DNA of 64,000 nt from Pseudomonas chlororaphis. GTDB taxonomy: Bacteria > Pseudomonadota > Gammaproteobacteria > Pseudomonadales > Pseudomonadaceae. Where the stretch lies: contig NZ_MOAL01000008.1 of the NCBI RefSeq assembly GCF_003731765.1, positions 372,001 to 436,000 on the forward strand, written 5' to 3'. The position numbers and the translations under genes are program-made. The notes under the pieces were generated by a model. The model had not been told where the DNA came from. It saw only the letters and a program-made list of their open reading frames with translations, and searched no databases. The first letter of the stretch is position 1. Every line of letters starts with the position of its first letter. Of this stretch, positions 17,719 through 25,445 are shown one piece after another.

Positions 17719-18158
17719 CCCGTGACACATCACCGAGCCAACACGCCGCCAGTGCAGCCCCCGGCCGCCCCCACGACGCACTGATCCGCGTGCTGACTGC
17801 CTTGCTGGCCCACGGCCTGGCGGTGGCGCTGTTTTACCTGGCGCACCTGTTCGGCGTGCCGATCTACCGCCACCTGTTCGGCTCGATCTCCCGCGGCATC
17901 GCCCTGGGGCTGGGCAGTTACTACCTGTTTATTCTGTTTATCCTGGTCAACGGCGTGGCCGCCCTGGTGCCCAACCTCAAGCTCAAGCTGGGCCTGGTCC
18001 TGCTGCCGGTGCTCGCCAGTGCCTGGATGTTTTTCCCCAACAACCCCATTCGCGGCCTGGTGTACTGCAGCCTGACCAGCATCCTGCCATTGCTGGCGAT
18101 CGGGCTGGCGCAGCGGCTGCACCGGTTGTTCAGCCCCAAGGAGGTGACCCATGGCTAA
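17715..18158 (+). CDS. Small membrane protein of unknown function (paralogue B)
   Basis: 147 residues; the start ATG 17715 overlaps the stop of paralogue A. After a polar 20-residue N-terminus it has about four hydrophobic helices matching those of paralogue A, with FFPNNPIRGLVY as the most conserved segment and a basic C-terminus (RLHRLFSPKEV). An ATGG start for the next gene lies inside its last codons. Possible roles are a two-subunit membrane complex or a channel partner for the exported proteins downstream; nothing in the sequence decides this. Confidence 0.8.
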   Translation: MTRDTSPSQHAASAAPGRPHDALIRVLTALLAHGLAVALFYLAHLFGVPIYRHLFGSISRGIALGLGSYYLFILFILVNGVAALVPNLKLKLGLVLLPVLASAWMFFPNNPIRGLVYCSLTSILPLLAIGLAQRLHRLFSPKEVTHG

Positions 18159-18600
18159 AGGCAGTCGCGTAGCAGCAACGCTGAAATACCTGACCCTGCT
18201 GGGCACGCTGGGCACGTGCGGCCCTAGCCTGGCGACGAGCCTGGAGCAGCAGTTCGCTGACCTGGCCACCTGCCGTGTCGATCAGGTGTACCTCAACCCC
18301 GTCGATCAACAACCCAGCGGCGACTACTTCGTGGAACGCCAACTGCTGCCTTGCGACGTCGACGAAGTGGCACGCTACTGCGTCAACGAGCGCTTCCACG
18401 GGCTGACGGTGCTTGCCGTGGCGATTCCCTACCGCGGGCCGTTCTCGGTGCATGCCCTGTACTTCAAGGACGACGTGGCCAGCGTGCGTAAACGTCTCGG
18501 CCCAGGCTTCGACGGTGACGGCATCCACCAGCCCCGCTTGATGGCCGACCGACAGAACCCCAACGGTTCGGTGCTGTATTGCGACCCGGACAGCCAATGA
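18151..18600 (+). CDS. Exported cysteine-containing protein of unknown function
   Basis: 149 residues beginning 8 bases inside paralogue B. The first 28 residues look like a signal peptide (hydrophobic LKYLTLLGTLGTC, then GPSLATS). The mature part has four cysteines (TCRVDQ, LLPCDV, RYCVN, LYCDP) that could form two disulfides in the periplasm, and ends with RQNPNGSVLYCDPDSQ. I do not recognise the family. Its fusion by overlap to the two membrane proteins implies a shared task at the inner membrane or periplasm. Confidence 0.75.
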   Translation: MAKGSRVAATLKYLTLLGTLGTCGPSLATSLEQQFADLATCRVDQVYLNPVDQQPSGDYFVERQLLPCDVDEVARYCVNERFHGLTVLAVAIPYRGPFSVHALYFKDDVASVRKRLGPGFDGDGIHQPRLMADRQNPNGSVLYCDPDSQ

Positions 18601-18633
18601 CCCCTTTTGCCCTCTTTCGCCACGGATAGCCCT

Positions 18634-19626
18634 ATGTCCAGATTCCACCATGCCCTGCGCCTGACCCTGCTGAGCCTGGCCTTCAGTGCCGGGGCCCAGG
18701 CCGCCGAGCCCGCTTGCCCATCCTCGGACCTGAAAAGCTTCGTCCAGGCCTTCGCCACAAACCCCGAGTTGCAGACCGCCTTCAGCGCCTCACCCTTGGT
18801 CGAGCAGCGCCCGGCCTACGATGACCGCGGCCGCAGCGTGACCGTGCGGCAAAAACTGTCGGCCCTGCCGGAGGGTGCCCTGGCGCTGCTGGATCCCCAG
18901 GCACAGGCCCGGGCCGGCCTGCAAAGCTTCTGGGTCGATGAGCAGACCCTGGTGGTCCACGATCAATTGGGGGATGTGCTACAGGCCTTTGTGTTCAAGC
19001 AGAACAGCTGCTGGAACCTGGCCCGTATCGAACAGTGGTCAGTGGAGTCGATGCTCAATGAGCGCGCGCCGGCCAACGAAACCGCGCTGCAACGCAAGCT
19101 GCGCAAGGGCTCGCTGTACGAAGGCTTTGGCGCGCGGGAACAGTACCTGCTGACCCCTTATTTCTTCGAGCTGGCCCAACGCATCGACCTCGACGCCGCC
19201 GCCCAGGGCTCGGCCGAAGGTGCAGTACGGGCAGTGGTACTCGGCTATTCGGGCATGTCTCCGGCCGTGCCCCCGGCGCAGATCGAGCAACTGACTTCGA
19301 CCTACGCCGAGGTCAATGCCGATGCCGCGATGCTGCTGTCGGGTTTCTACTGCCACGGCGGTGACGACGTGTCCGACGAGCCCTGCAAAGACCCGGGCAA
19401 GGCCGAAAGCACCTTGCAACAGGCCGCCAAGCGCTTCGATTCGGGGCAGGTGTATTCGGTGCTCGGCAGCGCCTACGCCGACGGCACCTGGGGCGCGAAA
19501 GACCAGCCTCGGGCCCTGGCCTGCTACCAACTGGCCGCCGACAAAGGCGACGACGAGGTGCTGCACACCCTGGCCTACTACGCCAAGCAAGGGCTGACCC
19601 CGCCGCCCGGAACCCACTGCCTCTGA
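18634..19626 (+). CDS. Exported protein with C-terminal Sel1-like repeats
   Basis: From ATG 18634 the protein is 330 residues with a signal peptide ending near AGAQA. Residues about 25-230 are unrecognised. The end shows helical repeat features of the Sel1/TPR type, such as YSVLGSAYADGTWGAKDQPRAL followed by ACYQLAADKGDDEVLHTLAYYA. Cysteines occur in PACPSSD, SCWN, FYCHGG and EPCKD. Sel1-repeat periplasmic proteins often mediate protein contacts and some are immunity proteins, but no effector gene is adjacent. It follows the previous gene by 33 bases and probably belongs to the same operon. An upstream in-frame ATG at 18607 is less likely because it breaks the signal peptide. Confidence 0.75.
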   Translation: MSRFHHALRLTLLSLAFSAGAQAAEPACPSSDLKSFVQAFATNPELQTAFSASPLVEQRPAYDDRGRSVTVRQKLSALPEGALALLDPQAQARAGLQSFWVDEQTLVVHDQLGDVLQAFVFKQNSCWNLARIEQWSVESMLNERAPANETALQRKLRKGSLYEGFGAREQYLLTPYFFELAQRIDLDAAAQGSAEGAVRAVVLGYSGMSPAVPPAQIEQLTSTYAEVNADAAMLLSGFYCHGGDDVSDEPCKDPGKAESTLQQAAKRFDSGQVYSVLGSAYADGTWGAKDQPRALACYQLAADKGDDEVLHTLAYYAKQGLTPPPGTHCL

Positions 19627-19820
19627 GGCTGGCGAACCGGCGCGGGGATTTATTTACCAATGGACACATCCTGGAGATTTTTTGCCGTCGGCGAACCGTT
19701 TATCCTCTTTGCCCTCTGATAACAGTCCATTGCGTTTGGCCGAAGGCATGACCGAACCTCAATTCGCGACCCCGTGCGCAGCCAGGAAGGGCTCCGGGAT
19801 CCCAGCCATAAGGTTCACCC

Positions 19821-21440
19821 ATGCACCGCAGGAATCTACTGAAAGCCTCCATGGCCCTCGCGGCCTACACCGGTCTCTCGGCCAGCGGCCTGCTGGCGGC
19901 CCGCGCCTGGGCCGGCGCCGCTGATGGCCAGGCGAAAACCTTCGATTTCGAGGGCCTCAAGGCCCAGGCCAAGCAGTTGGCCGGCAGCCGTTATGTCGAC
20001 ACCAAACAGGTGCTGCCGCCAACCCTGGCGACCATGACGCCGCAGAATTTCAACGCCATCCAGTACGACGCCCAGCACTCGCTGTGGAACGAACTCAACG
20101 GCCAGCTGGACGTGCAGTTCTTCCATGTCGGCATGGGCTTCAAGCAGCCGGTGCGCATGCACAGCGTCGACCCGCAGACCCGTCAGGCCCGGGAGGTGCA
20201 CTTCCGGCCGCCGCTGTTCAACTATCAGAACACCAGCGTCGACACTGCCCAGCTCAAGGGCGACCTGGGCTTTGCCGGCTTCAAACTGTTCAAGGCCCCG
20301 GAGCTGGACAAGCACGACGTGGTGTCCTTCCTCGGCGCCAGTTACTTCCGCGCCGTGGACGCTACCGGCCAATACGGCCTGTCGGCACGGGGCCTGGCGA
20401 TCGACACCTACGCCAAGAAGCGCGAAGAATTCCCCGACTTCACCCAGTTCTGGTTCGAGACGCCGGACAAAGACAGCACCCGCTTTGTGGTCTACGCCCT
20501 GCTCGACTCGCCGAGCGCCACCGGTGCCTACCGCTTTGATATCGACTGCCAGGCCGAGCGCGTGGTGATGGACATCGACGCCCACGTCAACGCCCGCACC
20601 GCCATCGAACAACTCGGCATCGCCCCAATGACCAGCATGTTCAGTTGCGGCAACCACGAGCGGCGCATGTGCGACACCATCCACCCGCAGATCCACGACT
20701 CCGACCGCCTGGCCATGTGGCGCGGCAACGGCGAGTGGATCTGCCGCCCGCTGAACAACCCGGCCACCCTGCAATTCAACGCCTTCGCCGACACCAACCC
20801 GAAAGGCTTCGGCCTGGTGCAAACCGACCACGAGTTCGCCAACTACCAGGACACCGTGGACTGGTACAGCAAACGCCCAAGCCTGTGGGTCGAGCCCACC
20901 ACCGCGTGGGGCGAAGGCTCCATCGACCTGCTGGAAATCCCCACCACCGGGGAAACCATGGACAACATCGTGGCCTTCTGGACCCCGAAAAAGCCCGTGG
21001 CCGCCGGCGACTCGCTGAACTACGGCTACAAGCTCTATTGGAGCGCCCTGCCACCGGTGAGCACGCCCCTGGCACGGGTCAATGCCACCCGTTCGGGCAT
21101 GGGCGGTTTTGTCGAAGGCTGGGCCCCGGGGGAGCACTACCCGCCGGTCTGGGCGCGGCGCTTCGCGGTGGATTTCAACGGTGGCGGCCTCGACCGGCTG
21201 CCGGCCGGCACCGGGATCGAACCCGTGATCAGCGCCTCCAACGGCCAGATCAAGGACATCCATGTGCTGCCTCTGGACCCCATCAAGGGCTTCCGCATTC
21301 TCTTCGACTGGTACCCGACCAACGACAGCGTGGACCCGGTGGAAATGCGCCTGTTTATCCGCACCCAGGACCGTACCCTGAGCGAAACCTGGCTCTACCA
21401 GTACTTCCCGCCCGCACCGGACAAACGCAAATACCCGTGA
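19821..21440 (+). CDS. opgD: Glucans biosynthesis protein D (OpgD/MdoD)
   Basis: Periplasmic enzyme that shapes osmoregulated periplasmic glucans. 539 residues, near the E. coli OpgD length. The N-terminus MHRRNLLKA followed by a hydrophobic stretch ending in RAWA is a twin-arginine signal, as expected for OpgD and not for its paralogue OpgG. The body shows the OpgD/G fold signatures YDAQHSLWNELNGQLDVQFF and HPQIHDSDRLAMWRGNGEW. ATAAGG lies before ATG 19821. It stands alone here, without opgH. Transcription ends at a strong bidirectional terminator. Confidence 0.93.
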   Translation: MHRRNLLKASMALAAYTGLSASGLLAARAWAGAADGQAKTFDFEGLKAQAKQLAGSRYVDTKQVLPPTLATMTPQNFNAIQYDAQHSLWNELNGQLDVQFFHVGMGFKQPVRMHSVDPQTRQAREVHFRPPLFNYQNTSVDTAQLKGDLGFAGFKLFKAPELDKHDVVSFLGASYFRAVDATGQYGLSARGLAIDTYAKKREEFPDFTQFWFETPDKDSTRFVVYALLDSPSATGAYRFDIDCQAERVVMDIDAHVNARTAIEQLGIAPMTSMFSCGNHERRMCDTIHPQIHDSDRLAMWRGNGEWICRPLNNPATLQFNAFADTNPKGFGLVQTDHEFANYQDTVDWYSKRPSLWVEPTTAWGEGSIDLLEIPTTGETMDNIVAFWTPKKPVAAGDSLNYGYKLYWSALPPVSTPLARVNATRSGMGGFVEGWAPGEHYPPVWARRFAVDFNGGGLDRLPAGTGIEPVISASNGQIKDIHVLPLDPIKGFRILFDWYPTNDSVDPVEMRLFIRTQDRTLSETWLYQYFPPAPDKRKYP

Positions 21441-21475
21441 TCCGCTGACAGCGATGGCGCCCTGAAGCCGCCGAC

Positions 21476-21508
21476 AAAAAAAACCGGTCCATTTGGACCG
21501 GTTTTTTT
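21476..21508. terminator. Bidirectional rho-independent terminator between opgD and the flavin reductase
   Basis: AACCGGTCC (21482-21490) pairs with GGACCGGTT (21495-21503) over a 4-base loop, flanked by A8 on the left and T7 on the right, so it can stop transcription from both convergent genes. Confidence 0.92.
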
Positions 21509-21521
21509 ATGCCCAACAGGC

Positions 21522-22628
21522 CTAATCGCGCACATCCGACTCATGAATCGGCTGGTCGCGGTGGGTGGCGCGCTGGTACTGCGCCGGCCAGATGGCTTTG
21601 CGCCCGCCCAGGTCGTCGTCGGCATGCAGCGGCCAGTAGGGATCACGCAGCAGCTCCCGGGCCAGAAGGATGATATCCGCCTGGCAGGTGCGCAGAATGT
21701 GTTCCGCCTGAGCCGGCTCGGTGATCAGGCCCACAGTGCCGGTGGCGATCCCCGCCTCCTTACGCACCCGCTCGGCAAAACGCGTCTGATACCCCGGCCC
21801 CGTCGGAATCTCGGCGTTGGCCGCCGTGCCGCCGGAGGACACATCGATCAGGTCCACCCCCAAATCTTTCAGGCGCAACGCCAGTTCCACGGTTTCATCC
21901 GGGTTCCAGCCGTCTTCCACCCAATCGGTGGCCGAAACCCGCACAAACAGCGGCAACTCCTCGGGCCAGACCTCACGCACCGCCGCGGTCACTTGCAGCA
22001 CCAGGCGGATGCGATTTTCAAACGAACCGCCGTACTGGTCCTGGCGCTGGTTGCTGATGGGCGACAGGAACTGGTGCAACAGGTAACCGTGGGCGGCGTG
22101 CACCTCCACCACCTTGAAGCCGGCCACCAGGGCCCGTTTGGCCGCGTCGACAAAGGCCTGGATGATCTCGCCGATCTGCCCTTCATCCAACGGCGTAGGC
22201 GGGGTGTGCTGAGGGTCGAAGGCAATCCGTGAAGGCCCCACCGGCACCCAACCGCCGTCTTCGGGCTTGACGCTGCCGTGCTTGCCGATCCAGGGCCGAT
22301 GGGTGCTGGCCTTGCGCCCGGCGTGGGCCAGCTGGATCCCCGCTACCGCGCCCTGGGCGCTGATAAAACGGGTGATGCGTTGCAAGGGTTCGATGTGTTC
22401 GTCGCTCCACAGGCCCAGGTCCTGGGCGGTGATGCGTCCGTCGGCGGTGACCGCCGTGGCTTCGGTGAAAATCAACCCGGCACCGCCCACCGCACGGCTG
22501 CCCAAGTGCACCAGGTGCCAGTCGTTGGCCAGGCCATCGACGCTGGAGTATTGGCACATGGGCGACACGGCAATGCGGTTGAGCAGGGTCAGTTGACGCA
22601 GGGTATAGGGTTCAAGCAACAGACTCAT
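21522..22628 (-). CDS. NADH:flavin oxidoreductase, old yellow enzyme of XenA/YqjM type
   Basis: FMN enzyme that reduces activated double bonds, nitro compounds and similar electrophiles with NAD(P)H. ATG 22628, with GAGAGG upstream, gives 368 residues. Cys25 in SPMCQYS is the redox-tuning cysteine of the thermophilic-like OYE class, Tyr27 follows it, and H177/H180/Y182 in EVHAAHGYLL form the substrate pocket. These positions match P. putida XenA almost exactly. Single-gene unit. The exact xenobiotic-reductase paralogue cannot be fixed by eye, so no symbol is given. Confidence 0.9.
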   Translation of the reverse strand: MSLLLEPYTLRQLTLLNRIAVSPMCQYSSVDGLANDWHLVHLGSRAVGGAGLIFTEATAVTADGRITAQDLGLWSDEHIEPLQRITRFISAQGAVAGIQLAHAGRKASTHRPWIGKHGSVKPEDGGWVPVGPSRIAFDPQHTPPTPLDEGQIGEIIQAFVDAAKRALVAGFKVVEVHAAHGYLLHQFLSPISNQRQDQYGGSFENRIRLVLQVTAAVREVWPEELPLFVRVSATDWVEDGWNPDETVELALRLKDLGVDLIDVSSGGTAANAEIPTGPGYQTRFAERVRKEAGIATGTVGLITEPAQAEHILRTCQADIILLARELLRDPYWPLHADDDLGGRKAIWPAQYQRATHRDQPIHESDVRD

Positions 22629-22857
22629 GGGGCACCTCTCGATCAATGGTCAGGCTCCAGGGTGCTGTTTGAAGGGTCGACAAGTGACAGCGAAGAGAAC
22701 GCCCGCCCCCGCGGGTAGAAGAATGACAAAAGGTCACAAGGCCAATCAGACAGTGTTTAGAGACTAGTCGAAAGGTCAGCCTCCAGCGGCAAGTTTGCTC
22801 GCCTCTTGGACTGACGGAGTGATAACCGCCCTCAAATGACGCCGAGCGCCAGACGCG

Positions 22858-22882
22858 GCATGCCCACGCAGAGCATGGGCAC
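22858..22882. repeat. Short palindrome TGCCCA...TGGGCA in the gap upstream of recJ's 3' end
   Basis: TGCCCA (22861-22866) pairs with TGGGCA (22876-22881) around CGCAGAGCA. It shares CCCACGCAGAGC with a site at 11044. The 285-base gap 22629-22913 between the flavin reductase start and the recJ stop otherwise shows no gene; the only open frames there are spurious. Confidence 0.5.
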
Positions 22883-22913
22883 GAGAGTGACAGGTGGGGA
22901 TGCCCGAGGGACG

Positions 22914-24623
22914 TCAGCGCGGTTCGATATGGGCAATCATCAGTTGCACGGTTTCCTGGCCACGGAATTCGTTGAGGTCGAGTTTGTAGGCCAGTTCCAC
23001 CCAGCGAATGGTCGGGTTGGGCCAGACTTCGCGGTCGATGCCAAAGGCGATGCCGTCGAGTTTCAGGGACCCGCACTCGCTGCGCAGCACCACCTTCAAG
23101 TGGCGCTCGCCGACGATGCGCTGCTCCACCAACTGGAACACGCCGTGGAACATCGGTTCAGGGAAATGCTGGCCCCAGGGACCGGCGTGGCGCAGGGCAC
23201 GGGCCAGTTCCAGGTGGAACTCTTCCACCGCCAGGGTGCCGTCCGACAGCAGGCGCCCGGTGAGGTCTTCCTCTTGCAGTTGGCGCCGGACTTCGGCGTC
23301 AAAGGCCTCGGCGAATGCCGGGAAGTTCTGTTCGGGCAAGGACAGGCCGGCGGCCATGGCGTGGCCGCCAAACTTGCTGATCAAATCCGGGTGCTTGGCC
23401 GCTACTGCATCCAGGGCATCACGGATATGGAACCCCGGCACCGAACGCGCCGAGCCCTTGAGCATGCCGTCGCCGGCATCGGCAAAAGCGATGGTCGGCC
23501 GGTGGTAACGCTCTTTCAGGCGTGAGGCGAGAATCCCGATCACCCCTTGATGCCAGTCGGCGTCGAACAGGCACAGGCCGAACGGCATCGACTCCACGGG
23601 CAGGTCCTTGAGCTGGGCCAAGGCCTCGCGCTGCATGCCCTGCTCGATGGATTTGCGGTCCTGGTTCAACTCGTCCAGTTGGCCGGCCATTTCCCGGGCC
23701 GCCGCCACGTCGCTGGTCAGCAGGCATTCGATGCCCAGGCTCATGTCGTCCAGGCGGCCGGCCGCATTCAAACGCGGGCCGAGGATAAACCCCAGGTCAG
23801 TGGAGGTGATGCGCGAAGGGTCGCGCTTGGCCACTTCGAGAATCGCCTTCAACCCGGGGCGCGCACGCCCAGCGCGAATCCGCTCCAGGCCCTGATGCAC
23901 CAGGATGCGGTTGTTGGCATCCAAGGGCACCACGTCGGCCACGCTGCCCAGGGCCACCAGGTCCAGCAATTCGCCGATGTTCGGCTGCGGCTGGCTGTCA
24001 TAGCGACCCAGACTGCGCAGGCGCGCACGCAAGGCCATGAGCACGTAGAAGATCACCCCGACCCCGGCCAACGCCTTGCTCGGGAATTCGCAGCCCGGCT
24101 GGTTGGGGTTGACGATGGCGTCCGCCGCCGGCAACGCATGGCCCGGCAAGTGGTGGTCGGTGACCAGCACTTTCAGGCCTGCGGCCTTGGCAGCCGCCAC
24201 GCCTTCCACGCTGGAAATGCCGTTGTCCACGGTGACCAGCAACTGCGGCTCGCGTTGCAGGGCCACGGCGACAATTTCCGGGGTCAGGCCGTAGCCGTAC
24301 TCGAAGCGGTTGGGCACCAGGTAATCCACATGGGCCGCCCCCAGCAAGCGCAAGCCCAACAGGCCCACGGTGCTGGCGGTGGCGCCGTCGGCGTCGAAGT
24401 CACCGACGATGAGGATGCGCTGGCGCTGATCCAGGGCGGTCACCAGCAGGTCCACCGCGGCGTCGATGCCCTTGAGCTGCTGATAAGGGATCAACCGCGC
24501 CAGGCTCTTGTCCAGCTCCGCCTCGGACTGCACGCCACGGGCGGCATACAGACGGGTCAACAGCGGTGGCAGATCACCCAGAAACGGCAGGACGGCAGGC
24601 AACTCACGGGGTTCGATACGCAT
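22914..24623 (-). CDS. recJ: Single-stranded-DNA-specific 5'-3' exonuclease RecJ
   Basis: Degrades single-stranded DNA 5' to 3' in recombination and mismatch repair. 569 residues, the usual RecJ length. The DHH-superfamily metal motifs are all present: VGDFDADGAT at 73-82, TVDNGIS at 131-137, VTDHHLPG at 154-161, the NAAGRLDD stretch in the middle, and FGGHAMAAGLSL in the DHHA1 part. The C-terminal OB-like region is intact. In Pseudomonas recJ commonly neighbours yaeQ, as here with a 60-base gap, and both lie on the minus strand. Confidence 0.95.
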   Translation of the reverse strand: MRIEPRELPAVLPFLGDLPPLLTRLYAARGVQSEAELDKSLARLIPYQQLKGIDAAVDLLVTALDQRQRILIVGDFDADGATASTVGLLGLRLLGAAHVDYLVPNRFEYGYGLTPEIVAVALQREPQLLVTVDNGISSVEGVAAAKAAGLKVLVTDHHLPGHALPAADAIVNPNQPGCEFPSKALAGVGVIFYVLMALRARLRSLGRYDSQPQPNIGELLDLVALGSVADVVPLDANNRILVHQGLERIRAGRARPGLKAILEVAKRDPSRITSTDLGFILGPRLNAAGRLDDMSLGIECLLTSDVAAAREMAGQLDELNQDRKSIEQGMQREALAQLKDLPVESMPFGLCLFDADWHQGVIGILASRLKERYHRPTIAFADAGDGMLKGSARSVPGFHIRDALDAVAAKHPDLISKFGGHAMAAGLSLPEQNFPAFAEAFDAEVRRQLQEEDLTGRLLSDGTLAVEEFHLELARALRHAGPWGQHFPEPMFHGVFQLVEQRIVGERHLKVVLRSECGSLKLDGIAFGIDREVWPNPTIRWVELAYKLDLNEFRGQETVQLMIAHIEPR

Positions 24624-24683
24624 GGGGCTCGTGGGGCTTCTCTTCAGTAACGGGGAATCAATCGGGGCAATTGGCGGCGAGTA

Positions 24684-25226
24684 TCAACCGCGCTCGCCCA
24701 TAAGCCATTCCAGCTGGACTTCGTGCTGGCCACGGTCGTCGGTGACGAAGATCGTGCCTTCGCTGATCATCACGTCCCACTTGATGACGCGGGGCATGTC
24801 CTTGGCCAGGGTTTCCAGCACGTCCTGGGGCACGCCGGCGACGTTGACGTTTTTCAGGTTCTTCACCGTGTCCAGCACACGGGTCTGCCACACACGCAGG
24901 CTACCGTAGGCCAGCAGGCTGGTGCGTTCGGTGCGGCGCGAGCACCAGGTCAGGCGATCGGCATCCGGCTGGCCGACTTCGATCCAGTGCAGCACGCGAT
25001 CGTCCAGGCTCTTTTCCCACAGGGCCGGCTCATCCACGTCCGACAGGCCGCGACCAAACGACAGCTGTTCGTTGTACCAAAAGGCATAGGCCAGCAAACG
25101 CACGGTCATGCGCTCTTCGGTTTCCGAAGGGTGACGGGCGATGGTTTGCTTGACGCTTTCGTAAACGCCACGGTCAAGGTCAGTCAGGTTCAGTTCAAAT
25201 TTATACGTGGTGGACGGCTGGGCCAT
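24684..25226 (-). CDS. yaeQ: YaeQ-family protein
   Basis: 180 residues, the standard YaeQ size. Typical segments are TYKFELNLTDLDRGVY at the start, RLLAYAFWYNEQLSFGRGL near residue 45 and WIEVGQPDADRL near 80. The YaeQ fold resembles restriction-endonuclease-like alpha/beta domains, but its function is unknown; E. coli YaeQ was once linked to RfaH-independent haemolysin expression. It lies just upstream of recJ in transcription order and probably shares its message. Confidence 0.92.
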   Translation of the reverse strand: MAQPSTTYKFELNLTDLDRGVYESVKQTIARHPSETEERMTVRLLAYAFWYNEQLSFGRGLSDVDEPALWEKSLDDRVLHWIEVGQPDADRLTWCSRRTERTSLLAYGSLRVWQTRVLDTVKNLKNVNVAGVPQDVLETLAKDMPRVIKWDVMISEGTIFVTDDRGQHEVQLEWLMGERG

Positions 25227-25354
25227 GTGTGGGCTTCTTGGTTGTGCGAAAAGGTCGCAAGTCTAACCCGAAACCCCGTGCCCTGCCCGACCGCTGACCG
25301 CCCGCTCGGCCCCTGGGCGACATCCGTTGAAACGCATTGCCTGGGTAAAGACGG

Positions 25355-25383
25355 TTGCCAGCCTGCGCCCACCGTTTTATAAC
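25355..25383 (+). promoter_or_regulatory. Sigma70-type promoter TTGCCA-N17-TATAAC
   Basis: -35 TTGCCA at 25355-25360 and -10 TATAAC at 25378-25383 with an ideal 17-base spacer, about 60 bases before the start of the helical-repeat gene at 25446. It is the best match in the yaeQ/25446 divergent gap. Confidence 0.65.
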
Positions 25384-25445
25384 CGCGCCGCACGCAGGCT
25401 GGCGCACACCGCGCGAGTCCCGCAGACCCACAGGAAAGGACCTCC

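Noticed and set aside
18634..19626. Sel1-repeat protein as a type VI immunity protein.
   Set aside because: Possible for such proteins, but no lipase, VgrG, Hcp or other effector gene is next to it, so the label is not supported.
22612..23076. Minus-strand ORF overlapping the recJ 3' end and the flavin reductase start.
   Set aside because: It overlaps two real genes, is rich in Arg, Ser and His and has no ribosome site.
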